Assembly: GCA_964551475.1 (NCBI GenBank)
Contig: CAZKCI010000004.1
Span: 37,906-101,905, forward strand
DNA: 64,000 nucleotides
Direction of reading: 5' to 3'
Source of the DNA: CAZKCI01 sp964551475
Lineage (GTDB): Bacteria > Auribacterota > Erginobacteria > Erginobacterales > CAZKCI01
The position numbers and the translations under genes are program-made. Of the stretch, positions 8,072-16,028 are shown piece after piece. Positions within the stretch are counted from its first letter, which is position 1; each line of letters begins with the position of its first letter. A model generated the notes under the pieces. It saw only the letters and a list, made by a program, of their open reading frames with translations, ran no database searches and was not told the origin of the DNA.

Positions 8072-9780
8072 GGGGCCGGGGGAGTGGCGGTTGCCTTCAC
8101 GAGCATGAAATACACCTCGTCGACGCCCGGCAGCTGGAATATTTCCACCCGGCCGGCCGGATCGCTTTCCGCCCGCCGAATATCCGCGGGAGGCCAGTGG
8201 CGATCCTCTTTCCGGCCGTCGGGCGGATTCTTCGGAAAAGTGTGCATGTAGAGTATGTTCCCGCCCTGCCCCCGGGCGAATTCAATCTGCTCCGGCAAAT
8301 AGTGGGGCCTCACCACCCCGCACGCATAATCCCAGTTTTCGACCTCCAGTTTGGCGAGCGTACGCCGGTCGACGCTTCCCGCGTCGACATAGGGATTGCC
8401 CCAGATCAGGACTTCGCTGAAGCGATTGTAGCGGATCGCGCGAACCTGCCGGCCCCGGCTGCGGATCACGGTCGCCAGCTGCCTGAGCTGCTCCCGGGAA
8501 AAATCGTACTCCGGCCGGGAGTACCGGAAGAAAAAGCTCCAGAGGTGATAGCTCCCCAGGACGCCCAGGAACACCCCGAGCGCAACCCGGACGAGGAGAG
8601 CGGCCCGCGGCCGGCGGAATATCCCAAACGTCTTCCACAGGCCCACGGAGATCAGGAGAAAGACCGGGTTGAGACCGAACAGTATCCTTCGCGGCAGCAA
8701 CCGGTCCGACACGAAAAGACTGAGATAGAAGACGGCGAACCACCAGAGGAGATAGACATGGCCTTTATTCATCCTCCGCAGACACAGCGCCAGCCCGGCA
8801 ATGAAGAACGGGAGGTAGGCGGCCGATACGAGATTGGGGGGGCGGTTCCATTCGTCGTCTTCCTCGTTGAAGAAAGGGCGATAGCGCAGCGAGAAGTAGT
8901 AGCTGGAGCACACGATCGCCTGCCGGACCCGCTCCCTCATCTGGCCCAGGAGCGAGGGAAGAGAGGAGCCCGCAAGAGAGAGGGCGCCGAGCGGGGTGCG
9001 CTCGGAGCACAACAGGGCGTTCGAGCCGAGCAGGCTGAACCGAATGTCGGCGAAGACGCGGTCCAGCCCCCCCACCAGGGCGATGAGGACGCAGGCGAAC
9101 AGCGCCAGTTTCTTTCCCTGCGATCTGATGTAGGTCGCGAGCAACGCGATAACGAATACGATGACCAGCCTTCCGGTCGCGTACAACGATAGCGTGCTGT
9201 AGGACAACAAGCCGAGGAGCGGGATGCGGACCGCTCCTCCCCCTTTGAGCAACGCGGCCGCCGCTACATAGCAGGCGATGGCGACGATCGCGTTGGTGAA
9301 AGGAATATAGCCGAAGGAACGCGTCTCCTCTAGGTAGAAGGGGGACGTGATCAAGAGAAATATATACAGCGCGCCGATCGGGGGGCTGAACGCGAGCGCC
9401 GCCGTCCGGTAGAGGAACGCCAGCGCAACGGCCGTGCACAGGACGGAGACCACCCGCAGGCAGAGCAGGCGGCGCGGGATCACCGCCTGCACCGCCTTGA
9501 CCGCCGCCACATAGGGGAGCGAAGAAAAAGACAGGCAGTTATCCCCGGTGGAATACCTCATGGCCGGGGTGATTGCCAGGTCCATCCCCAGCGCCAAAAC
9601 GTTGGAGCGGGGGATCGGCCAGCCGTAGCCCGGGGAAATATTCTTGAGGGGCCAGAGATCGGCCAGGAAGGCGAGGAGGCAATACAGCGCGATCAGAGCG
9701 GCGGCCAGCCGAGGGGGCGTCCGCTCCTCCCCCGACGGCCGGAGACGATCGCCGATCCCGGTTGTGGATTCGGGATTCAT
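8068..9780 (-). CDS. GT-C type membrane glycosyltransferase
   Basis: The start is ATG at 9780, which overlaps the TGA of the upstream YfhO-type gene as ATGA; the longer frame to 9894 lacks this coupling. The protein has 570 residues, with many hydrophobic segments up to about residue 430 and a soluble C-terminal part. It aligns by eye with the paralog at 13875 (LRVVSVLCTAVALAFLYRTA against LRIVSVLAALLTLYLFYRTA; then TSPFYLEETRSFGY against TSPIYLESMRAFGY) and shares the GNPY motif after the membrane region. Unlike those at 2-1378 and 13875 it lacks the discoidin-like tail. It is the second gene of a minus-strand unit that starts at 12218; sugar specificity is unknown. Confidence 0.75.
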   Translation of the reverse strand: MNPESTTGIGDRLRPSGEERTPPRLAAALIALYCLLAFLADLWPLKNISPGYGWPIPRSNVLALGMDLAITPAMRYSTGDNCLSFSSLPYVAAVKAVQAVIPRRLLCLRVVSVLCTAVALAFLYRTAALAFSPPIGALYIFLLITSPFYLEETRSFGYIPFTNAIVAIACYVAAAALLKGGGAVRIPLLGLLSYSTLSLYATGRLVIVFVIALLATYIRSQGKKLALFACVLIALVGGLDRVFADIRFSLLGSNALLCSERTPLGALSLAGSSLPSLLGQMRERVRQAIVCSSYYFSLRYRPFFNEEDDEWNRPPNLVSAAYLPFFIAGLALCLRRMNKGHVYLLWWFAVFYLSLFVSDRLLPRRILFGLNPVFLLISVGLWKTFGIFRRPRAALLVRVALGVFLGVLGSYHLWSFFFRYSRPEYDFSREQLRQLATVIRSRGRQVRAIRYNRFSEVLIWGNPYVDAGSVDRRTLAKLEVENWDYACGVVRPHYLPEQIEFARGQGGNILYMHTFPKNPPDGRKEDRHWPPADIRRAESDPAGRVEIFQLPGVDEVYFMLVKATATPPAP

Positions 9781-12218
9781 CGCTCGGTACCGTCGCCGAC
9801 GGAGCGCCCCGGGCGAAGGCGCCGGGCCGCCAGCCGACCCCACGGGAGAGCCAGGGCCAGCGCCGCCCCCACTCCGGCGAGCGTGAAAATCCACCCCCGC
9901 CGCAGCGAGCGCGGGGAGAAGACCATCTCCACCGTGTGCTCCCCGGGCGCGCAGAACACCCCGCGCTGGAAGCAGTTGACCCGGCGCATCTTCTCCGGGC
10001 GTCCGTCCACCGCCGCCCTCCAGTCCGGGTGCCAGGCGTCGGTCAGCACCAGAAGGGACGGGCGGAGCGCCTTCACCCGGAAAAGGAGACGGTTGGGACG
10101 GGAGACAGAGCGGGAGACGATCGCGTTCTCCTCCTGCAGCCGGGCAAATCCATCCGCGGAAGAGGCGGGACGGAAAAGCGCCTCGGGAAGGCCCTCCGCC
10201 TCGTCAGCCGCGATCCAGCCCCGTTCTCGGAGATCGGTGGAGAGAACGGCTGCCCTCTCTTCATCCTCCCCCGCCCGAGCCCAGCGGTCCTGAAAATAAA
10301 AGCGGGGAATCGCATCCGCCTTCTCCTGCAGGTCAAAGACCATCGGCGCCGCTCCCCTCTCTTCCGATGAAACGAGAGCGAGGCGGACGCTGAAGTTTGT
10401 CCAGAAGCGCGATCCCCAGTCCCGGGGCCAGAGCTCGTAGGGGACGCCGGGGGCGACCGCGTTGACTGCCGATTCGAACTGGGGAAGAAGCGGCTTGGTG
10501 TCGAAGCCGAGAAGGGATAACCCCCCGTCCACCCAGGATAGGTTGTCGAAGGAAGAGCGGTAGCAGGCGCGGCGAAACTCCTCCCTCTCCGTCGGGGACG
10601 ATGGCCAGGACTCGAGCAGGCGATAGACGGGATGCGCCCGGGGATTCGCGAAACGGACGCCGGAGATGTCCTGAACCCGGCGGTTCAAGACGACATTGCG
10701 GTAGAAGGCCGGGTAAGCGAAGAAAACGATCTCCGCCAGGGACAGGAGAACCAGGCCGCGGGGGAGGAGGGCGGGGGGGAGATGGATCGCCGCCGCGCTG
10801 AGGAGGATGAGAACGGCGGCGGCATAAGCCAGGGGCCCCCGGATGAACCATTCCCATTCTCCGGCCTCCGTGAGCAGGCGATAACCGGCAAGGACCCTTC
10901 CCCCCTCCCCCGCCGGGTAGCTCCGGAGGAGACCCAGCGCCAGGGCCAGGAGAAGGGCTGCGCTGAGAGCGGCGATAATCCCCCGCCGCGGGCGGGGCCG
11001 GCCGGCGGCGAGGCCGTCGGCGCCGAGACCGAGCAGGCCGGCGAAGGCGAAGCATTCGATGATCCGGAAACGGACGGGATAGGGCATGCGGAAAAGCGGG
11101 ACGAGCAGACGGAGCGGCCCGTAGGCCGGCGTGTAGACGCCCAGGACCACGGCGAGGCTCAGGGCGAAGAGGGAGAGAAATATCGCCCACAGGCCGCGGC
11201 GGGAGAGGCGGGTGGCAAAGAAGCCGAGAAGAATCACCAGGAACCCGGCCGAGCCGCCCGAGAGGTTGACGTCGTTCAAGGTGCACTCGATGGCGTGGGC
11301 CGCTCCCCAGCTGTGGATGCTGGTCACACCGCCGAAGAAATCCGGGATGAGAAGTGTGATCAGGTAGAGGGGAGAGAGGCTCTGCCCTTTTCCGGTGAGG
11401 CCGGCCACGGCGCCCGAGCTGTCGCGGACGAGGAGGAAAAGTCCTTCGGCCATGTTGGACCAGTAGACGCCGGAGAGGAGAAAACCAGATACGAAGATGA
11501 AAGCGCCGGCGGAGAGAAGGCGGAGAGCGGACGCCCCCTCCCGGCGCAGGATCTGGAGAAGGGCGAAGCCGGCGAGGAAGAGGGCGGCGATGAAGACCGT
11601 GTTAAAGACAAAGGGGACATCCCCTCCCGCGGAGCCCAGGGCGAAGGCGGCGGCGCCCAGGACGAGCCAGAGGCGGCTCCCCCGTCTGGAGAAGCGGATC
11701 GCGCAGAGGAGGTAGAGGGGAAGCCAGGACTGGACGAAGACCTCGGGGGGATCGGTCGCCATGTAGAGCATGGAGGAGCTGAGCGTGTAGGAGAGGGAGA
11801 AGGCGCCGGCGCCGAGGGGACCCAGTCCCAGGCCGGCCCGGGCCAGGGCAAAGGCGAGGGCGGCGGAGAGGAGGTAGTGGAGAAGGAGCGGAAGCTTGAC
11901 CAGCCAAAGATAGTCGCGCGCCGGAGAGAGAGCGGCGAGGAGCTGGAATGGCCACTGCGGGGGATAGAGGGAGCACTGAAAGAGGTTGGCGTAAAAAGGC
12001 TTGGCCCCGGCGCAGGTGTGGGGGTCCCACCAGGCGATCTCCCCCCCCGCGAGCGACCGGGAGAGAAAGCGCTGCTGGGGGTAATAGTAGAAGGCGATGT
12101 CGTCGAAGAAGAAAGACTCCCTCTCCGTGAGGAGAGGCAGGAAAAAAGCGATGACCAGGGCGAGGATTCCAGCCGGCCAGAGAAGATCGCGGCCGGATAT
12201 CCGGATCAGGCGTCCCAT
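9777..12218 (-). CDS. YfhO-family membrane protein
   Basis: It has 813 residues, in the normal range for the YfhO family (PF09586), which in Firmicutes is needed for lipoteichoic-acid glycosylation. Family marks: an early luminal loop with FDDIAFYYYPQQRFL and then LYPPQWPFQLL, a dozen or so membrane segments, and the C-terminal soluble signature TDAWHPDWRAAVDG followed by NCFQRGVFCAPGEHTVEM, then a final membrane helix. The start ATG at 12218 has AAGGGGA upstream. Its neighbours suggest a surface-polymer glycosylation step with 8068-9780. A second YfhO protein at 43030-45495 is likewise followed by a GT-C gene with an ATGA overlap. Confidence 0.85.
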   Translation of the reverse strand: MGRLIRISGRDLLWPAGILALVIAFFLPLLTERESFFFDDIAFYYYPQQRFLSRSLAGGEIAWWDPHTCAGAKPFYANLFQCSLYPPQWPFQLLAALSPARDYLWLVKLPLLLHYLLSAALAFALARAGLGLGPLGAGAFSLSYTLSSSMLYMATDPPEVFVQSWLPLYLLCAIRFSRRGSRLWLVLGAAAFALGSAGGDVPFVFNTVFIAALFLAGFALLQILRREGASALRLLSAGAFIFVSGFLLSGVYWSNMAEGLFLLVRDSSGAVAGLTGKGQSLSPLYLITLLIPDFFGGVTSIHSWGAAHAIECTLNDVNLSGGSAGFLVILLGFFATRLSRRGLWAIFLSLFALSLAVVLGVYTPAYGPLRLLVPLFRMPYPVRFRIIECFAFAGLLGLGADGLAAGRPRPRRGIIAALSAALLLALALGLLRSYPAGEGGRVLAGYRLLTEAGEWEWFIRGPLAYAAAVLILLSAAAIHLPPALLPRGLVLLSLAEIVFFAYPAFYRNVVLNRRVQDISGVRFANPRAHPVYRLLESWPSSPTEREEFRRACYRSSFDNLSWVDGGLSLLGFDTKPLLPQFESAVNAVAPGVPYELWPRDWGSRFWTNFSVRLALVSSEERGAAPMVFDLQEKADAIPRFYFQDRWARAGEDEERAAVLSTDLRERGWIAADEAEGLPEALFRPASSADGFARLQEENAIVSRSVSRPNRLLFRVKALRPSLLVLTDAWHPDWRAAVDGRPEKMRRVNCFQRGVFCAPGEHTVEMVFSPRSLRRGWIFTLAGVGAALALALPWGRLAARRLRPGRSVGDGTER

Positions 12219-12247
12219 CTGAGCAATCCCCTTGCCATAGGATATAT

Positions 12248-12255
12248 ATTATAAT
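12248..12255. promoter_or_regulatory. AT-rich element with TATAAT readable on both strands
   Basis: Between the divergent genes starting at 12218 (minus) and 12291 (plus), the sequence ATTATAAT contains a perfect -10 hexamer on each strand in otherwise GC-rich DNA. I do not see a good -35 hexamer at proper spacing on either strand, so this is only a likely divergent promoter region. Confidence 0.3.
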
Positions 12256-12290
12256 CGACCGCCAGGCGGATAGGCGGAGCTAAAACGATT

Positions 12291-13799
12291 ATGCCACAAA
12301 GACCCGAAGGCACGAAGGACTCCGGTACGGCCCCCAGAGTCCTCTTCGTCCTCTACGACAACTTCAAGACCGAGCGGCTCGGCGTCCAGATCCTCTCCGC
12401 CATCGCCCGGGAGGAAGGCTGGGAGCGGAAGCTGATCATACTGAGCTCCCTCTCTCCCGCCGAGGCGAGAGAGAGGGCTCTCGCCTTCCGGCCTCAGGTC
12501 GTCGCCTCTAGCGCGATGACTTTCGAGCACCTCCCTCTTCAGGAGTTCAACCGCTCCCTCAAGCGGGAAGGCCTCTCCTTCGTCTCCATCTTCGGAGGAC
12601 CGCACTACACATTCAGCCCGGAGGAGATCGAGCAGGACCCGGATATCGACGCCGTCTGCCGGGGCGAGGGAGAGGAGGCCTTCCGCTCCTTTCTTTCCGC
12701 GGTGCGCGCGGGGAATGATTACTCCCGGATCGAGAAGCTCTGGGTCCGCCGCGGGAGCGAGCTGGTTAAAAACCAGCTCGGGGGGCCGATCGCCGAACTC
12801 GACCGCGTCCCCTTCCCCGACCGCGAGATCATCCCCCTCTACGGGGAAGGCGAGCAGATCTTCGGCCGCTCGCTCGGCCTGATGTTCACCCGGGGCTGTC
12901 CCCACCGCTGCACCTACTGCTTCAACGCCGAGTGGAACCGCCTGTTCGCGGGCCATCGGATCATCCGCCACCGCTCCGCCGAGAACGTCCTCGCGGAACT
13001 CCGAGAGGTCTGCGCGCGCTATAAACCCGACCTCGTCTACTTCCATGACGACGATTTCACGCTCCTCCCCCGCGACCTGATCCGGGAGTTCTGCCGCCGC
13101 TACCGGAGCGAGATCGGCCGTCCGTTTTACGTCCAGGTGCGGGCCACCGGCGTGGATGATGAGCTGATCTCCCTGCTCCAGGAGGCGGGACTGGCCGTGG
13201 TCGGGATGGGAGTGGAGTGCGGCGACGAGGAGATCGCCCGGAACGTCCTGGAGCGCGGGAAGATCAGCAACCAGGACATCGTCCGGGCCTTTCGGATCTT
13301 CCACGCCCACGGGGTCAAGTGCTTCTCCCAGAACCTCTTCGCCCTCCCCGTGCCCAACCCCCTCGAGACAGACGGGAAGACGATCCGCCTGAACATCGAG
13401 TGCCGGCCGACCTGGGCCCAGTGCTGCATCGTCGTCCCTTACCCGAAGACGCCCCTTTTCGACTACGCCGTCGCCCACGGCTACCTGGAGAAGGACGCCT
13501 TCGCCCATCCGGAGCGTTTCCCCTCGGTCTTCACCGGGACGAGCTTCCGCTACCCCGACCCGTCCGTCGCCCGGCGGCTCAACAACCTCCACAAGTTCGC
13601 CAGCATCGTTATCCGTTTTCCCCGCCTCCTCCCCCCGGTCAAGCTCCTGATCCGCCTCCCCCCCAACCCGGTCTTCCAGTATCTCCACTTCGCCTGGTAT
13701 GGATACTGGAACACGGTCGGCCTCTGGGGGACGAAGCTCTCCTGGCGCTTGGTTCGGAACGGCCTTGCGGCCGTCCGCGACTACCTCAAAAGACACTGA
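12291..13799 (+). CDS. B12-binding-type radical SAM protein
   Basis: The N-terminal region (about 15-160) has the Rossmann-like layout of a cobalamin-binding domain (RVLFVLYDNFKTERLGVQIL, then SIFGGPHYTFSPEE and DAVCRGEGEEAF). The radical SAM core carries the 4Fe-4S motif CPHRCTYC near residue 203, followed by YFHDDDFTL and GMGVECGDEEIARNVLERG, typical of the B12/SAM class. Such enzymes do methylations or rearrangements at unactivated carbons. GGAG lies upstream of ATG 12291. It is transcribed away from the YfhO gene and ends toward 13875-15965. The substrate is probably a lipid or sugar of this locus (inference). Confidence 0.85.
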   Translation: MPQRPEGTKDSGTAPRVLFVLYDNFKTERLGVQILSAIAREEGWERKLIILSSLSPAEARERALAFRPQVVASSAMTFEHLPLQEFNRSLKREGLSFVSIFGGPHYTFSPEEIEQDPDIDAVCRGEGEEAFRSFLSAVRAGNDYSRIEKLWVRRGSELVKNQLGGPIAELDRVPFPDREIIPLYGEGEQIFGRSLGLMFTRGCPHRCTYCFNAEWNRLFAGHRIIRHRSAENVLAELREVCARYKPDLVYFHDDDFTLLPRDLIREFCRRYRSEIGRPFYVQVRATGVDDELISLLQEAGLAVVGMGVECGDEEIARNVLERGKISNQDIVRAFRIFHAHGVKCFSQNLFALPVPNPLETDGKTIRLNIECRPTWAQCCIVVPYPKTPLFDYAVAHGYLEKDAFAHPERFPSVFTGTSFRYPDPSVARRLNNLHKFASIVIRFPRLLPPVKLLIRLPPNPVFQYLHFAWYGYWNTVGLWGTKLSWRLVRNGLAAVRDYLKRH

Positions 13800-13806
13800 G
13801 ATCCGT

Positions 13807-13870
13807 AAAAGAAGTAATCAGTGATCAGTGACTGATAACTGATGACTGATCACTTCTTTTTCAGTTATTG
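13807..13870. terminator. Inverted ACTGATN heptad array, probable bidirectional terminator
   Basis: Arms 13807-13829 and 13838-13860 pair at 21 of 23 positions around an 8-base loop, with an A-run on the left and TTTTT on the right, so it looks like an intrinsic terminator on both strands. The arms are built of 7-base words (ATCAGTG on the left, ACTGATA/ACTGATG/ACTGATC on the right). It lies exactly between two convergent genes. Related arrays occur at 15972, 30874, 37078 and 63001. Confidence 0.65.
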
Positions 13871-13874
13871 CTTC

Positions 13875-15965
13875 TCAGAGGAGAGTTTCGATCTGGAAGG
13901 CTCGCGGGGCCGCGTCGAAGAGCATCAGGTCCCCCAGGGAGATGACCTCGGTCTCCGAGGACCAGTTCCCCGGCCGGATGAAGAGGCGGTAGCAGCGCCA
14001 GGGCCGGTCGTTTCGGAACGACCAATTGATCCAGCCCCCCGAAGGGGGCGGGCCGCCCGGCTCCATCCGGTCCAGGTGCTCCCAGCCGACGCCGTCGCTG
14101 GAACCCATAAGGTCGGCGGATCGGAAGAACCCCTCCCGCTTCCCCAGCGCCGGGCGGATGGAGATCGAGCGCGCGATCGACGACATCCCCTCTCCGTGGT
14201 CGAACATCACCCACCCTGGACCGCGGCCGCGGTCCAGGACAATCTCCCAGGAGGTGGCGGGATTGAGGTCGACGAGGCCGTAGTGGAGGTGCTCGTTCTG
14301 GTAAGGACGGAGCGGACGGTTGACGACGGAAAGGTTGGGCGAAGAAGCGATCCGCGCCGTCCCCGGGCGGGAGAGGAGGTTGGGCGCGACCGTGTTCCAG
14401 CGGACCAGTATCCCCCGCAGTTCCGTCCCGGCCACGGCGATCTCGGAAGCCAGGCCCTTGAGCTTCCCCCGGGCGAAATCGAGCGCGTCCGCGACCTGCG
14501 GCGAGGCCGGGACGGTGTACAGGTAGAGAAGGTTCAAACCCTCCGGCATGAAGAGGGTGAGGTTCCAGCGCGGGTCGATCGTCTCCTCCCCGAACATCTG
14601 GGCGGAGCGCGCGGCCGACGTCGGCTTCGGGGCGAAATAGGGGTTCCCCAGTGTCACCTCGTTGATCGCCTTGTGGAAGCGGATCCAGTCCACGCTCCGG
14701 CGCAGAGGCGTGAGGACGGCGGAGACCTTTTGGAGCTGTTCCCGTGTGAAGGCGAGGACGGGAGAGGCGACGGAGAACAGGTATTCGTGGAGATCCGCCA
14801 AACCGATGACGGCGATACAGAGGGCGAGACTGAGCGACGGCAGGACGCGCCGGAGGCGGACATAGCAGAGTGAGAGGCCGAGCGCGATCAGAAGGTTCAG
14901 GGGATAGAGGGCGAGAAGGATCCGGCGCGGATGGAGGGCGCTCGAGGCGAGGGGCGCGACAAAATAGAGGAGAAGCAGGATCAGGATCAGAGCGCTCCCC
15001 CTCCCCCGCCGGCGCAGGCAGACGAGAATGCCCAGAAGGAGAAAGGGCGCGTAGAACGCGTTCATGATGCGCGAGCGCGGATCGCGGTCGGCGAAGGGGA
15101 CGCGGTCGCGGCCGAGGAGGTAGTCGCGGGCGGCGCCCAGGTTGGCGCAGATGTGATCCTTGAGCATCGGCGGCGAGAAGCGCCCCTCGTCGATCACCCA
15201 CTCCGCACCCGGCTCGGGCGGGTTGTAGAAATAGTAGGGAAAGTTGAAGAGCTTTTCCCCCCGCAGCCCTTCCAGGAGGACCACCAACCCGACAAAAGTT
15301 GCGAGGTAGAGGAGGAGCTTGCGCCACTCCGTCCGAAGATAGACGAGGAAGAAGAGGACGGGGAGGAGGACGACAATCCGGACGGCGATGTAGAGGGAAA
15401 GGGTGGCCACCGCCGTCGCTCCCAGGGCGGCCGTTTTCAGAGCCGCCGGCCGGGCGGAGAGCGACGAGACGAGGAGCCAGACGGCGAGGGCGACGGCGAG
15501 ATGGCTCAAGGATTGGTAGCCGAAGGCCCGCATCGACTCCAGGTAGATCGGGGAGGTGACGAGGAGAAAGAGGAAGATCAGGGCGGGCGCGGGCGAAAAG
15601 AGACGGCGCGCGGTCCGATAGAAGAGGTAGAGCGTGAGGAGGGCCGCGAGGACCGAGACGATGCGCAGGCTCAAGATCCGGTCCCCCGCGACCGCGTAGA
15701 CCAGGCGGAGGAGAGCCATGTACGGAAGAGAGGTGTCCTCCTGTCCGGAGCCGCCGAGACAGTGCCACTCCTTCCAGGGGACGGGGTGGAGGGTCGTGAA
15801 GCACTGGAACGACTCGTTGGCCACGGCGAAATAGCATTTCCGGGACGGCCAGAGGAGGTCGGGGAGAAAGGAGGCGATGACGAACCAGAGGAGGAGTGCG
15901 GCGAGGATGCTCTTCTCCCCGCGGAGGGGAGTTGCCGGGTTGAGATGATCGTTGTCCGAGTTCAC
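13875..15965 (-). CDS. GT-C type membrane glycosyltransferase with C-terminal discoidin-like domain
   Basis: A full-length paralog (696 residues) of the truncated gene at the left edge. The start is GTG at 15965. Multiple membrane segments span about residues 20-430, with an early luminal loop containing QEDTSLPYM; after them come the TLGNPYF motif and, from about 535 to 690, a discoidin-like domain (GSSDGVGWEHL, RCYRLFIRPGNW). A glycan-binding module on the periplasmic side of a GT-C enzyme would fit acceptor binding. It follows the GT-C gene at 16016 in the same direction, with an ACTGATN array between them, and ends 75 bases from the convergent radical SAM gene. Donor and acceptor are unknown. 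Confidence 0.78.
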   Translation of the reverse strand: MNSDNDHLNPATPLRGEKSILAALLLWFVIASFLPDLLWPSRKCYFAVANESFQCFTTLHPVPWKEWHCLGGSGQEDTSLPYMALLRLVYAVAGDRILSLRIVSVLAALLTLYLFYRTARRLFSPAPALIFLFLLVTSPIYLESMRAFGYQSLSHLAVALAVWLLVSSLSARPAALKTAALGATAVATLSLYIAVRIVVLLPVLFFLVYLRTEWRKLLLYLATFVGLVVLLEGLRGEKLFNFPYYFYNPPEPGAEWVIDEGRFSPPMLKDHICANLGAARDYLLGRDRVPFADRDPRSRIMNAFYAPFLLLGILVCLRRRGRGSALILILLLLYFVAPLASSALHPRRILLALYPLNLLIALGLSLCYVRLRRVLPSLSLALCIAVIGLADLHEYLFSVASPVLAFTREQLQKVSAVLTPLRRSVDWIRFHKAINEVTLGNPYFAPKPTSAARSAQMFGEETIDPRWNLTLFMPEGLNLLYLYTVPASPQVADALDFARGKLKGLASEIAVAGTELRGILVRWNTVAPNLLSRPGTARIASSPNLSVVNRPLRPYQNEHLHYGLVDLNPATSWEIVLDRGRGPGWVMFDHGEGMSSIARSISIRPALGKREGFFRSADLMGSSDGVGWEHLDRMEPGGPPPSGGWINWSFRNDRPWRCYRLFIRPGNWSSETEVISLGDLMLFDAAPRAFQIETLL

Positions 15966-15971
15966 GAGGGA

Positions 15972-16028
15972 ACCAGTGATCAGTGATCAGTTACTGATGA
16001 CTGATCACTTCTTTTTCAGTTACTGTTT
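15972..16028. repeat. Inverted ACTGATN heptad array
   Basis: AGTGATC words at 15975-15991 and ACTGAT words at 15993-16009 form a 17-base inverted repeat with one mismatch, followed by TCTTTTTC. It fills the gap between two co-directional GT-C genes and contains the stop codon (TGA) of the gene at 16016-18151. Confidence 0.8.

Noticed and set aside
10632..12254. A 540-residue plus-strand open frame
   Set aside because: It lies opposite the YfhO gene and consists of Glu/Gly/Arg-rich sequence without any fold, as do the long plus-strand frames at 2957-5023, 43162-45552 and 55548-57596.
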